Shown here in pieces: positions 17,882 to 26,515 of a stretch of 64,000 nucleotides of DNA. The translations under genes and the position numbers were made by a program. The stretch spans positions 186,001 to 250,000 of the forward strand of contig NZ_JACHJY010000010.1 in NCBI RefSeq assembly GCF_014203895.1, read 5' to 3'. Source of the DNA: Streptomyces nymphaeiformis (GTDB lineage: Bacteria > Actinomycetota > Actinomycetes > Streptomycetales > Streptomycetaceae). Every line of letters starts with the position of its first letter. Positions within the stretch are counted from its first letter, which is position 1. A model generated the notes under the pieces. That model made no database searches, was not told the DNA's origin, and worked only from the letters and a program-made list of their open reading frames with translations.

Positions 17882-18817
17882 GTGCGCCGACTTGCCGGCC
17901 TTCTCGTCGTCCCGCTGCTGCTGCTCTCCACAGCGGCCTGCGGCAGCGACGGGGGCTCCGATTCCGCCTCGATGAAGAACGGACTGCCCGCCATCACGGC
18001 GGGAGAGAAGTTCGGGGAGAAGCCGACCCTCGCCAAGGGCGAGGGCGACCCGCCCAAGGAACTGAAGGTCAACGTCATCAGCGAGGGCACGGGCGCGGTG
18101 ACGAAGAAGGGCGACGCCCTCCAGGTGAACTACCTGGGGCAGGCCTGGGACTCCACCACCCCCTTCGACAACAGCTTCGACCGCGGTCAGCCCTTCGACC
18201 TCACGCTGGGCGCCGGCCAGGTCATCAAGGGCTGGGACCAGGCCCTGGAGGGCCAGAAGGTCGGCAGCCGCATCGAGGTCGGCATCCCGCCGGAGCTCGG
18301 TTACGGCGCGCAGGGCCAGGGCGACATCAAGCCCAACGCCACCCTCGTCTTCGTCGTGGACATCCTGAAGGCCGTGACGATCCCGAAGTCCGCCACGGGC
18401 ACCCCGGTCGCCCAGGACGACAAGGACCTGCCGAAGGTCGGTACGAACACCGACGGCAAGGCGCCCTCGCTGACGGTCCCGAAGACCGACCCGCCGACCA
18501 AGCTCGTCTCGAACTACGTGCTGGAGTCCAAGGGCGAGGCCGTCAAGGCGACCGACACGGTCGTCGTGAACTACGTCGCCGCCCTGTGGAAGGACGGCAA
18601 GGTGTTCGACTCGACCTACACCACGGGCAAGCCCGCGAACTTCCCGCTCCCGCAGCTGACGCTGAAGGGCCTCAAGAACGGTCTCGTCGGCAAGAAGATC
18701 GGCAGCCGCGTCCTGATCGTCGCCCCGCCGTCGGAGGCCTTCGGCAACGAGGAGAAGCAGGGCATCCCGAAGAACTCCACGCTGGTCTTCGCCGTCGACA
18801 TCCTGGCGAAGATGTAA
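17882..18817 (+). CDS. Tandem-domain FKBP-type peptidyl-prolyl isomerase lipoprotein
   Basis: A 311-residue lipoprotein with two FKBP domains, expected to catalyse proline isomerisation of exported proteins at the outer face of the membrane. Starting at the GTG at 17882 gives VRRLAGLLVVPLLLLSTAACGS, a clean type II signal with the lipobox Cys at residue 20; the frame is open to 17819 but the longer product would bury the signal. Domain one covers about residues 55-145 (FDLTLGAGQVIKGWDQALEGQKVG, LGYGAQGQG) and domain two about 200-311. Domain two lacks the canonical VIKGWD block (it has LTLKGLKNGLVGKKIGSR), so it may be catalytically weak. Confidence 0.9.
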   Translation: MRRLAGLLVVPLLLLSTAACGSDGGSDSASMKNGLPAITAGEKFGEKPTLAKGEGDPPKELKVNVISEGTGAVTKKGDALQVNYLGQAWDSTTPFDNSFDRGQPFDLTLGAGQVIKGWDQALEGQKVGSRIEVGIPPELGYGAQGQGDIKPNATLVFVVDILKAVTIPKSATGTPVAQDDKDLPKVGTNTDGKAPSLTVPKTDPPTKLVSNYVLESKGEAVKATDTVVVNYVAALWKDGKVFDSTYTTGKPANFPLPQLTLKGLKNGLVGKKIGSRVLIVAPPSEAFGNEEKQGIPKNSTLVFAVDILAKM

Positions 18818-18875
18818 GACTGTCCCGTTCGCGCGGCTCGTCGCCGCGCAGTTCATCGGTTTGAGGAGCAGTGCA

Positions 18876-19253
18876 GTGAGCATCGAGAAGCCCGAGATCG
18901 ACTTCCCGGGTGGCGAGCCGCCGAAGGACCTGGAGATCAAGGACCTCTGGGAGGGTGACGGCGAGGTCGCCAAGGCCGGCCAGTTCGTGAAGGTCCACTA
19001 CGTGGGTGTGGCCTTCTCCACCGGCGAGGAGTTCGACGCCTCCTGGAACCGCGGCACCCCGCTCGACTTCCAGCTCGGTGCCGGCCGGGTCATCTCCGGC
19101 TGGGACAAGGGCATCCAGGGCATGAAGGTCGGCGGCCGCCGCCAGCTGATCATCCCCGCGCACCTGGCGTACGGCGACCGTGGCGCCGGCAACGCGATCG
19201 CCCCGGGCGAGACGCTGATCTTCGTCTGCGACCTCGTGGCCGTGCAGGGCTGA
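18876..19253 (+). CDS. FKBP-type peptidyl-prolyl isomerase, cytosolic
   Basis: A 125-residue single FKBP domain with no signal peptide. The active-site residues are present: VKVHYVGV, FDASWNRG, VISGWDKGIQGMKVGGRR and LAYGDRGAG, plus the final LIFVCDLVAV strand. I chose the GTG at 18876, seven bases after GAGGAG. It follows the exported FKBP by 58 bases, so the pair could supply folding help on both sides of the membrane. Confidence 0.94.
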   Translation: MSIEKPEIDFPGGEPPKDLEIKDLWEGDGEVAKAGQFVKVHYVGVAFSTGEEFDASWNRGTPLDFQLGAGRVISGWDKGIQGMKVGGRRQLIIPAHLAYGDRGAGNAIAPGETLIFVCDLVAVQG

Positions 19254-19270
19254 CCTGATCCAGGTCCCTC

Positions 19271-19304
19271 CGAGGGCCCCCGCCGTTCGCGGCGGGGGCC
19301 CTCG
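19271..19304 (+). terminator. Strong terminator with UUCG tetraloop
   Basis: Perfect 15-bp arms 19271-19285 and 19290-19304 closed by TTCG, one of the most stable loop types. Separates the FKBP genes from pafBC. Confidence 0.85.
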
Positions 19305-19381
19305 GCTTTGGTCCCGACACCCCGGTGGCGGTACGGTCGGACGTCCGAGAAGTGGAACCGGCGGAAGGGTGCAGGGCGTCG

Positions 19382-20338
19382 ATGGCGATTGCCAAGTCCG
19401 AGCGGCTGATGAATCTCGCGCTGTGCCTGCTCGGGACGCGCCGCCCGCTGAGCAAGCGGGAGCTCCGCGGCTCCATCGAGGCCTACATGGAGGCGAGCGG
19501 GGACGAGGCCTTCAACCGCATGTTCGAGCGGGACAAGGACGACCTCCGCGAGCTCGGTCTGGTCATCGAGACCGTCGAGAACCTGGAGGGCGAGATCGGA
19601 TACCTCGCCCGCCGCGACTCCAACCGGCTGCCGCCGATCACCCTCGACGCCGAGGAGGCCGCCGCGCTCGGCCTCGCCGCCAAGGTCTGGCAGCAGGCCC
19701 GCCTCGCCGGAGCCGCCAGCGGCGCGCTCCAGAAGCTCCGCGCCGCCGGCATGCCCGAGGCCGAGGACTCGTACGACACCCAGCCCAGCGCCCTCGAACC
19801 GCGCATCCCGGTCCACGAGGCCGCCTTCGAGCCGCTCATGCTGGCCTGCCGCGACCGCCGGCCCGTCGTCTTCGACTACCACAAGGCCAACGCCGCGCGC
19901 CCCGAGACCCGCCACGTCGAGCCCTGGACCCTGGAGTGCTGGCGCGGCCACTGGTACCTGGCCGGCTGGGACCGCGACCGCGGTGCCGAGCGCGTCTTCC
20001 GGCTCTCCCGCATCACCGGAAAGGTCCGCTCGCGGGCCGGCGCCTTCACCGCGCCCGTCCCCGACGTCGTGACCGTCCGCGAGACCGTCGAGAGCTGGGC
20101 CGGCGAGACCGCCACCCGCTCCGCCCGGATCCGGCTCCGCGCCGGCTGCGGCTACCCGCTGCGGGCCCGCGCCCAGGCCGTGACCGAGGGCGGCGACGGC
20201 TGGGACGAGCTGGAGATCCCGTACGGGCACGGGCTCGACGCCTGGCTCGTCGAGTTCGGCCCCGACGTCGTCGTACTGGAACCGGCCGATCTGCGGGCCG
20301 ATGTGGTGGAGCGGCTGCGCGCCGTGGCCAAGGGCTGA
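19382..20338 (+). CDS. pafB: WYL-domain transcriptional regulator PafB
   Basis: A 318-residue regulator with an N-terminal winged helix (KSERLMNLALCLLGTRRPLSKRELR) and a WYL domain (VFDYHKANAARPETRHVEPWTLECWRGHWYLAGWDRDRGAERVFRLSRI) followed by the WCX extension. In mycobacteria PafB pairs with PafC to activate the LexA-independent DNA-damage response, and both are usually linked to the proteasome genes as here. I chose the ATG at 19382 giving MAIAKSERL; an upstream ATG at 19325 lacks support. pafC follows after 16 bases, so they form an operon. Confidence 0.94.
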   Translation: MAIAKSERLMNLALCLLGTRRPLSKRELRGSIEAYMEASGDEAFNRMFERDKDDLRELGLVIETVENLEGEIGYLARRDSNRLPPITLDAEEAAALGLAAKVWQQARLAGAASGALQKLRAAGMPEAEDSYDTQPSALEPRIPVHEAAFEPLMLACRDRRPVVFDYHKANAARPETRHVEPWTLECWRGHWYLAGWDRDRGAERVFRLSRITGKVRSRAGAFTAPVPDVVTVRETVESWAGETATRSARIRLRAGCGYPLRARAQAVTEGGDGWDELEIPYGHGLDAWLVEFGPDVVVLEPADLRADVVERLRAVAKG

Positions 20339-20354
20339 GGGGGAGACGTACCGC

Positions 20355-21308
20355 ATGGCTGCCAACGCGATCGACCAGACGAGGCGGATGCTCTCCCTCG
20401 TCACCTATCTCCGCGAGCGCCCCGGCGCCCACGTCGCCGACGTGGCGCGCGCCTTCGGGATCACCGAGGACGAGCTGATCTCCGACCTGGACGTGCTGCC
20501 CATGTGCGGCACCAGCTTCCGGGGCGGCGACCTCCTCGACATCGACACCGACGGCGACCGGATCTGGTGGCACAACCCCGACGACGTCGCCGAGCCGCTG
20601 CGGCTCGCCGCCGACGAGGCCACCGCGCTGCTCGTCGCCGCCCGGGCCGTCGCCACCCTGCCGGGGCTCCGAGAGAGCGACCGGGACGCCCTCCTGCGCG
20701 CCACCGCCAAGCTGGAGGCGGCGGCCGGCGAGGCCGCCGGGGCCAGCGCCCGGCTCTCCGTGACCTTCGAGTCCGAGGGCGGGGTCTTCGCCGAGGTCGA
20801 CCGGGCCATCTCGGAGCGCAGGCGGCTCTGGGTGCGCTACTACTCGCCCGCGCGCGACGAGCTCACCGAGCGCGAGGTCGACCCGATCCGGCTCTTCGCC
20901 GTCGGCCACACCTACATGGAGGCGTGGTGCCGGCTCTCCGAGGCGCGCCGCACCTTCCGGCTCGACCGGGTCGCGGAGATCCGGATCCTCGACGAGCACG
21001 CGGCGCCGCCGGAGCTGGAGCTGCGGGACCTCTCCGAGGGCTTGGTGCAGCCGTCCGCCGGCGACCCGGAGGTCGTGGTCGAGGTGGGGCCCGGTGGGCG
21101 CTGGGTCGCCGAGTACTACCCGCACGACCGGGCCGAGGAGCTGCAGGACGGCGGACTGCGGATCACGCTGCGGACGCCGGACCCGGCCTCGCTGCGCCGC
21201 CTCGCCCTGCGCCTGGGCAGCGACGGGCGGATCGTCGCGCCGGCGGAGCTGGCCGACAGCGCGCGGACGGCCGCCGCGGCGGCGCTCGCGGCGTACGAAG
21301 GCGTGTGA
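20355..21308 (+). CDS. pafC: WYL-domain transcriptional regulator PafC
   Basis: A 317-residue partner of PafB with the same architecture: winged helix (TRRMLSLVTYLRERPGAHVADVARAFGITEDEL), WYL domain (RRLWVRYYSPARDELTEREVDPIRLFAVGHTYMEAWCRLSEARRTFRLDRV) and WCX tail. The two would work as a heterodimer on DNA-damage promoters. ATG at 20355 is preceded by GGGGGAGA. Nothing in the sequence ties it functionally to pupylation beyond position. Confidence 0.94.
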   Translation: MAANAIDQTRRMLSLVTYLRERPGAHVADVARAFGITEDELISDLDVLPMCGTSFRGGDLLDIDTDGDRIWWHNPDDVAEPLRLAADEATALLVAARAVATLPGLRESDRDALLRATAKLEAAAGEAAGASARLSVTFESEGGVFAEVDRAISERRRLWVRYYSPARDELTEREVDPIRLFAVGHTYMEAWCRLSEARRTFRLDRVAEIRILDEHAAPPELELRDLSEGLVQPSAGDPEVVVEVGPGGRWVAEYYPHDRAEELQDGGLRITLRTPDPASLRRLALRLGSDGRIVAPAELADSARTAAAAALAAYEGV

Positions 21309-21400
21309 CGTCGTCGCGTACGCACGCGTGTGACGTTCCCCGCCCGGCGGACGCTGTTACTGACGTGATGCCAGAGTCGAGAGAGATGAGGGAGATGTCC

Positions 21401-21649
21401 GTGATGCACGGTTTTGCGGCTACCATGGCCCCGGTCCTCTTCAAGGCCGCCTGCCCCGACTGCCGCTCGCGCTTCGAACTCTCCGCGAGCGCCCTGCGCC
21501 TCGCCATCGGCGCGAGCCGTCGCACCACCTTCTACTCCTTCACCTGCCCCGAGTGCGGCAGCTCCGTCCGCAAGCCCGCGGGCGAGCGCATCGTCGAACT
21601 CCTCACCGGCGGCGGCGTCCGCACCCTCCGCCTGCACACCACCGTCTGA
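21401..21649 (+). CDS. Small zinc-ribbon protein of unknown function
   Basis: An 82-residue protein with two Cys pairs, CPDC and CPEC, separated by about 28 residues, which should form a zinc ribbon. No enzymatic motif is seen. The GTG at 21401 sits six bases after GAGGGAG; upstream in-frame ATGs at 21368, 21386 and 21395 overlap or precede that ribosome site, so the start is not certain. It lies between pafC and a one-TM protein gene. A nucleic-acid-binding or regulatory role is possible but unproven. Confidence 0.7.
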   Translation: MMHGFAATMAPVLFKAACPDCRSRFELSASALRLAIGASRRTTFYSFTCPECGSSVRKPAGERIVELLTGGGVRTLRLHTTV

Positions 21650-21672
21650 ACGACCCCCACCTGCCCAAGGTC

Positions 21673-21678
21673 TAGGCT
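21673..21678 (+). promoter_or_regulatory. Candidate -10 box of leaderless transcript (21685 gene)
   Basis: TAGGCT ends six bases before the ATG at 21685; no ribosome site is present. Confidence 0.5.
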
Positions 21679-21684
21679 CAGCAC

Positions 21685-21882
21685 ATGTTCTGGCCCATGC
21701 TCGCCGTCGCACTCGGCTTCCTCGGCATCGCCGTCCTCGGCGTCCTCGCCGTCAAGGTGTTCCTGGAGGTCCAGCGCCTCGGCCGTCAAGTGGCCCACAC
21801 CACACAGCGGATCCAGTCGGCCGCCGAGGAGCTCGAGAGCGCCGCCGTCGGCCTCGCCCGAACCGGCGAGACGCTCCGCTGA
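21685..21882 (+). CDS. Small single-pass membrane protein
   Basis: A 65-residue protein with one transmembrane helix at about residues 3-24 (WPMLAVALGFLGIAVLGVLAVKVF) and a charged amphipathic helix behind it (QRIQSAAEELESAAVGLARTGETL). I do not recognise a named family; the layout resembles short DUF948-like or coiled-coil anchors. It is upstream of tatA, and a separate tatA promoter is likely in the 185-base gap. Its mRNA appears leaderless. Confidence 0.65.
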   Translation: MFWPMLAVALGFLGIAVLGVLAVKVFLEVQRLGRQVAHTTQRIQSAAEELESAAVGLARTGETLR

Positions 21883-22067
21883 GCAGGTGCCGTACGCTGC
21901 GCGAAGCGGCTTCGGTGAGAGCTGGCGCGACGCAATCCGGAGTATGCAGGGGCATTGCCCCGCGTTTACTCCTGCGGGTTACGATCGCAGGCAGCGCGGT
22001 GGCCGGACGCACGTCCGACCCGCCGGGCACGCACTCCCTGTCGCCTCGGTGAAGAAGGTAAACAGCT

Positions 22068-22355
22068 ATGGGTAGGCTCGGCCCCACCGAGATCATTCTC
22101 ATCCTCGTCGTCGTCATCCTGCTGTTCGGCGCCAAGAAGCTCCCGGACATGGCGCGCTCGCTGGGCAAGTCGGCCCGCATCCTCAAGAGCGAGGCCAAGG
22201 CGATGAAGGCGGACGACCAGCAGAGCGCCCCCGCCGACCCGCCGCACGCCGGGACCGGCACGCAGGAGCCCGCCGCGCGCACCATCCAGGCCGCTCCCGG
22301 CGACGTGACCAGCGCGCGTCCCGTGACCGAGCCCTCGGACACCACCAAGCGCTGA
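22068..22355 (+). CDS. tatA: Sec-independent translocase subunit TatA
   Basis: A 95-residue TatA with the hallmark N-terminal transmembrane helix (GPTEIILILVVVILLFGAKKLPDMARSLGKSARIL) containing the FGAKKLP hinge and an amphipathic helix. TatA oligomers form the pore through which folded Tat substrates pass. The C-terminal half is polar and low-complexity. ATG at 22068 is preceded by GAAGAAGG. It is followed by tatC after a hairpin, with no tatB in this window. Confidence 0.95.
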   Translation: MGRLGPTEIILILVVVILLFGAKKLPDMARSLGKSARILKSEAKAMKADDQQSAPADPPHAGTGTQEPAARTIQAAPGDVTSARPVTEPSDTTKR

Positions 22356-22369
22356 CCCGGTCCGCCGCG

Positions 22370-22390
22370 GCCGCCGCACCGTGCGGCGGC
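22370..22390 (+). terminator. Hairpin between tatA and tatC
   Basis: Palindrome with 10-bp arms GCCGCCGCAC and GTGCGGCGGC around a single base. Partial termination here would give the TatA excess over TatC expected for the translocon. Confidence 0.55.
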
Positions 22391-22415
22391 CTGCCGCACG
22401 AGATGAGGACGTGGG

Positions 22416-23360
22416 TTGCCCAAGTCTGCCCGCAAGCAGGTCAAGGATCCCGAGGGTCGGATGCCCCTCGTGGAGCACCTGCGTGAACTCCGCAACCGAC
22501 TGGCGAAGGGTCTCCTCGCCATCGCAGCGGTGACGATCGTGGCCCTCGTGTACAGCGAGGAGCTCATGCAGTTCCTGACGAGATCCGTGCCCACCTGCGC
22601 ACAGGGCGTCAGCAGCAACGGCGGCAACTGCGCGATCGTCTCCTTCAACACGCTGATGGCCCCCTTCAGCACGACGATCCAGCTGTCCATGACGGCGGGC
22701 CTCGTCGTCGCCAGCCCCGTCTGGCTCTACCAGCTGTGGGCCTTCGTCGCGCCCGGACTGCACAAGAACGAGAAGAAGTACACGTACGCGTTCGTCGGCG
22801 CGGCCGTGCCGCTGTTCGCGGCCGGCGCCTACCTCGCGTACCTCATCCTCCCCGTCAGCGTGAAGGTCCTCATCAGCCTCACGCCCGAGGGTTCCGCGAA
22901 CATCCTCTCGCTCGGCGACGTCCTCGACTTCACCCTGCGCATGGTGCTCGTCTTCGGCCTCGCCTTCGAGCTCCCGCTCGTCCTGGTGATGCTCAACCTG
23001 ACGGGTGTCCTCAGCGGCCGTCGCATGGCCCGCTGGTGGCGCGGCGTGATCATGGGCGTCTTCGTCTTCGGCGCCGTGATCACCCCGACCACCGACCCCG
23101 TCGGCATGATGGCCCTGGCCGGGCCCATCAGCATCCTCTACTTCGGTGCGGTCGGCTTCGCGCTCCTGAACGACCGGCGCCGCCGGCGCGCCAACCCGGA
23201 CGCCGAGCTCGACGACGACGAGGCCTCCTCGCTCGACCTCACCCCCGAGGCCGTCGGGGCCGTCGAGCCCGTGGTCACGGCCGGTGCCCTGCCCGAGCAG
23301 GCCACCGGCGAGCACGGCGCGAGCGCGCAGCGGCTCAACGGCTACGACGACATCACCTGA
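22416..23360 (+). CDS. tatC: Sec-independent translocase subunit TatC
   Basis: A 314-residue polytopic TatC with six predicted helices. The signal-peptide-binding N-terminal region MPLVEHLRELRNRLAKGL is intact and the first periplasmic loop (SVPTCAQGVSSNGGNC) and FETAGV-like motif FELPLVLVMLNLTGV are present. TatC recognises twin-arginine signals. The start is a TTG at 22416 with GAGGAC upstream. The C-terminal ~70 residues form an unusually long acidic tail (ANPDAELDDDEASSLDLTPE), seen in actinomycetes. Confidence 0.94.
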   Translation: MPKSARKQVKDPEGRMPLVEHLRELRNRLAKGLLAIAAVTIVALVYSEELMQFLTRSVPTCAQGVSSNGGNCAIVSFNTLMAPFSTTIQLSMTAGLVVASPVWLYQLWAFVAPGLHKNEKKYTYAFVGAAVPLFAAGAYLAYLILPVSVKVLISLTPEGSANILSLGDVLDFTLRMVLVFGLAFELPLVLVMLNLTGVLSGRRMARWWRGVIMGVFVFGAVITPTTDPVGMMALAGPISILYFGAVGFALLNDRRRRRANPDAELDDDEASSLDLTPEAVGAVEPVVTAGALPEQATGEHGASAQRLNGYDDIT

Positions 23361-23385
23361 TCGCGTAGACGGCGTCATCCGATCG

Positions 23386-23420
23386 CCGAGGGGCCCCGGA
23401 CCCGGTCCGGGGCCCCTCGG
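23386..23420 (+). terminator. Strong terminator after tatC
   Basis: Perfect 16-bp arms at 23386-23401 and 23405-23420 with a 3-base loop; rich in GGGGCCCC. Confidence 0.85.
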
Positions 23421-23521
23421 CGTGTCCCGGGGCCCTCGGCGCATCCCGGAACCGAGCCCTCCGCATCCCCTCGTTAAAGATCGCGTCACTGTCACAGGTG
23501 GCGGGTAGGCTCGACAACAAG

Positions 23522-26350
23522 ATGACAGAGGACCTCACACCAGCCCAGGCGTACGCGGCCGCCCGCGCCCGCAACGCCGAGCAGCGCACCGCCCTGGCAC
23601 CCTTCCGCGAGCTGTACGACTTCGGTCTGGACCCCTTCCAGATCGAGGCCTGCCAGGCGCTCGAAGCGGGGAAGGGCGTGCTCGTCGCCGCGCCCACGGG
23701 CTCCGGCAAGACCATCGTCGGCGAGTTCGCCGTCCACCTCGCCCTCGCCCAGGGCCGCAAGTGCTTCTACACGACCCCCATCAAGGCGCTGTCGAACCAG
23801 AAGTACGCCGATCTCGTCAAGCGGTACGGCGCCGACAAGGTCGGCCTGCTCACCGGTGACAACAGCGTGAACGGCGACGCCCCGATCGTCGTCATGACCA
23901 CCGAAGTCCTCCGCAACATGCTGTACGCGGGCTCCCAGGCCCTCTCCGGCCTCGGATACGTCGTGATGGACGAGGTCCACTACCTCTCCGACCGCTTCCG
24001 CGGCGCCGTCTGGGAGGAAGTGATCATCCACCTCCCCGAGTCCGTCACCCTCGTCTCGCTCTCCGCGACCGTGTCCAACGCCGAGGAGTTCGGCGACTGG
24101 CTGGACACCGTCCGCGGCGACACCGAGGTCATCGTCTCGGAGAGCCGCCCCGTACCCCTCTGGCAGCACGTCCTCGCCGGACGCCGGATGTACGACCTCT
24201 TCGAGGAGGAGACCGACCACGGCGGCCGCGGCGCGTCCCGGCGCGAGCTCAACCCCGACCTCCTCCGCCTCGCCCGCACCGAGAACACGCGCACGTACAA
24301 CCCGCGCGACCGGCGGCGCGGCAAGATGGTCCGCGAGGCCGACCGCGAGCGCGAGCGCCGCCAGCGCTCCCGGATCTGGACCCCCGGCCGGCCCGAGGTC
24401 ATCGAGCGCCTCGACGCCGAGGGACTCCTGCCCGCCATCACCTTCATCTTCAGCCGCGCCGGCTGCGAGGCCGCCGTCCAGCAGTGCCTCTACGCCGGAC
24501 TCCGGCTCAACGACGACGACGCACGCCTGCGCGTCCGCGAGATCGTCGAGGCGCGCACGGCCGCGATCCCCACCGAGGACCTCCACGTCCTCGGCTACTA
24601 CGAGTGGCTCGAAGCCCTGGAGCGGGGCATCGCCGCCCACCACGCCGGCATGCTCCCGACCTTCAAGGAGGTCGTCGAGGAGCTCTTCGTCCGCGGCCTC
24701 GTCAAGGCCGTCTTCGCCACCGAGACCCTCGCCCTCGGCATCAACATGCCCGCGCGCACGGTCATCCTGGAGAAGCTCGTCAAGTGGAACGGCGAGCAGC
24801 ACGCGGACATCACCCCCGGCGAGTACACCCAGCTCACCGGCCGTGCCGGCCGCCGCGGCATCGACGTCGAGGGCCACGCCGTCGTGCTCTGGCAGCGCGG
24901 ACTCGACCCGGAGCACCTCGCCGGACTCGCCGGCACGCGCACGTACCCGCTGCGCTCCAGCTTCAAGCCCTCGTACAACATGGCGGTCAACCTCGTCGAA
25001 GGGTTCGGGCGGCACCGCTCCCGCGAGCTCCTGGAGACCTCCTTCGCGCAGTTCCAGGCCGACCGCTCCGTCGTGGGCATCTCGCGCCAGGTCCAGCGGA
25101 ACGAGGAGGGGCTCCAGGGCTACCGCGAGGGCATGACCTGCCACCTCGGGGACTTCGAGGAGTACGCGCGGCTCCGCCGCGACCTCAAGGACCGCGAGAC
25201 CGAGCTGGCCCGGCAGGGCGCCGCCCAGCGCCGCGCCCAGGCCGCCAGCTCCCTGGAGAAGCTCAAGCCCGGCGACGTCATCCACGTCCCCACCGGCAAG
25301 TTCGCGGGCCTCGCCCTGGTCCTCGACCCCGGCATCCCGGCCGGCCGCACCAACGGCCACCGTGGCTTCGAGCACCACGACGGACCGCGCCCCCTCGTCC
25401 TCACCGCCGAGCGGCAGGTCAAGAGGCTCGCCTCCATCGACTTCCCGGTCCCCGTCGAGGCACTGGAGCGCATGAGGATCCCCAAGTCCTTCAACCCGCG
25501 CTCCCCGCAGTCCCGCCGCGACCTCGCCTCCGCCCTGCGGAGCAAGGCCGGGCACATCAACCCCGAGCGCCACCAGCGGCAGCGCGCCGCCGCCGCCGAC
25601 GACCGCGAGATCGCCCGGCTGCGCACCGAGATCCGCGCGCACCCCTGCCACGGCTGCGACGAGCGCGAGGACCACGCCCGTTGGGCCGAGCGCTACCACC
25701 GCCTCCAGCGCGACACCCAGCAGCTGGAGCGGCGCATCGAGGGCCGCACCAACACCATCGCCCGCACCTTCGACCGGATCGTCGCGCTGCTCACCGAGCT
25801 CGACTACCTGCGCGGCGACGAGGTCACCGACAACGGCAAGCGGCTCGCCCGGCTCTACGGCGAACTCGACCTGCTCGCGAGCGAATGCCTCCGCGACCGG
25901 GTCTGGGAGGGCCTCACCCCGGCCGAACTCGCCGCCTGCGTCTCGGCCCTGGTGTTCGAGGCGCGGCAGGCCGACGACGCCGTCGCACCCAAGCTGCCCA
26001 CGGGCAACGCCAAGGCGGCGCTCGGCGAGATGGTCCGGATCTGGGGCCGGCTCGACGCCCTCGAAGAGGAGTTCAAGATCAACCAGGCGGAGGGCGTCGG
26101 GCAGCGCGAGCCCGACCTCGGCTTCGCCTGGGCCGCCTACCAGTGGGCCTCCGACAAGAGCCTCGACGAGGTGCTCCGCGAGGCGGAGATGCCCGCGGGC
26201 GACTTCGTCCGCTGGTGCAAGCAGGTGATCGACGTCCTCGGACAGATCGCCGCGGCGGCCCCCAAGGAGAACAGCACGGTCGCCAAGAACGCCCGCAAGG
26301 CCGTGGACGCGCTGCTGCGCGGCGTCGTCGCCTACAGCTCCGTGGGCTGA
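23522..26350 (+). CDS. DEVH-box RNA helicase (Ski2/Mtr4-like)
   Basis: A 942-residue superfamily 2 helicase. Motif I AAPTGSGKTIVGEF lies near residue 55, motif Ia TTPIKALSNQKYADL, motif II DEVHYLSDRFRG, motif III LSATVSN, motifs V/VI ATETLALGINMP and QLTGRAGRRGID. The C-terminal ~400 residues match the Ski2/Mtr4 winged-helix and DSHCT architecture (PAELAACVSALVFEAR). A role in RNA processing or turnover is most likely. I chose the ATG at 23522; a GTG at 23498 precedes a TAGGCT box at 23506-23511. Actinobacteria usually carry one such gene. Confidence 0.92.
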   Translation: MTEDLTPAQAYAAARARNAEQRTALAPFRELYDFGLDPFQIEACQALEAGKGVLVAAPTGSGKTIVGEFAVHLALAQGRKCFYTTPIKALSNQKYADLVKRYGADKVGLLTGDNSVNGDAPIVVMTTEVLRNMLYAGSQALSGLGYVVMDEVHYLSDRFRGAVWEEVIIHLPESVTLVSLSATVSNAEEFGDWLDTVRGDTEVIVSESRPVPLWQHVLAGRRMYDLFEEETDHGGRGASRRELNPDLLRLARTENTRTYNPRDRRRGKMVREADRERERRQRSRIWTPGRPEVIERLDAEGLLPAITFIFSRAGCEAAVQQCLYAGLRLNDDDARLRVREIVEARTAAIPTEDLHVLGYYEWLEALERGIAAHHAGMLPTFKEVVEELFVRGLVKAVFATETLALGINMPARTVILEKLVKWNGEQHADITPGEYTQLTGRAGRRGIDVEGHAVVLWQRGLDPEHLAGLAGTRTYPLRSSFKPSYNMAVNLVEGFGRHRSRELLETSFAQFQADRSVVGISRQVQRNEEGLQGYREGMTCHLGDFEEYARLRRDLKDRETELARQGAAQRRAQAASSLEKLKPGDVIHVPTGKFAGLALVLDPGIPAGRTNGHRGFEHHDGPRPLVLTAERQVKRLASIDFPVPVEALERMRIPKSFNPRSPQSRRDLASALRSKAGHINPERHQRQRAAAADDREIARLRTEIRAHPCHGCDEREDHARWAERYHRLQRDTQQLERRIEGRTNTIARTFDRIVALLTELDYLRGDEVTDNGKRLARLYGELDLLASECLRDRVWEGLTPAELAACVSALVFEARQADDAVAPKLPTGNAKAALGEMVRIWGRLDALEEEFKINQAEGVGQREPDLGFAWAAYQWASDKSLDEVLREAEMPAGDFVRWCKQVIDVLGQIAAAAPKENSTVAKNARKAVDALLRGVVAYSSVG

Positions 26351-26368
26351 CGGACCGGCGGTCGTCGA

Positions 26369-26398
26369 GGGGCCCGTGGCGTGCGCGCCACGGGCCCT
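26369..26398 (+). terminator. Terminator after the helicase gene
   Basis: 13-bp stem (one G-T pair) between 26369-26381 and 26386-26398 with a TGCG loop. Confidence 0.7.
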
Positions 26399-26515
26399 TG
26401 GCATACCGCCGACAGAGGTTGTCCACAGGTGGCTGTCCACAGGGGTGGCGTGTGCGGGGCCGTTCCGCTTGCATGGACTCGCAAGCAGGGAAGGTCAGTT
26501 GGGGAGGGGACGTAC

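Noticed and set aside
23492..26440. Minus-strand frame of about 980 codons opposite the helicase
   Set aside because: Antisense artefact of GC-rich codons; helicase motifs are clear on the plus strand.
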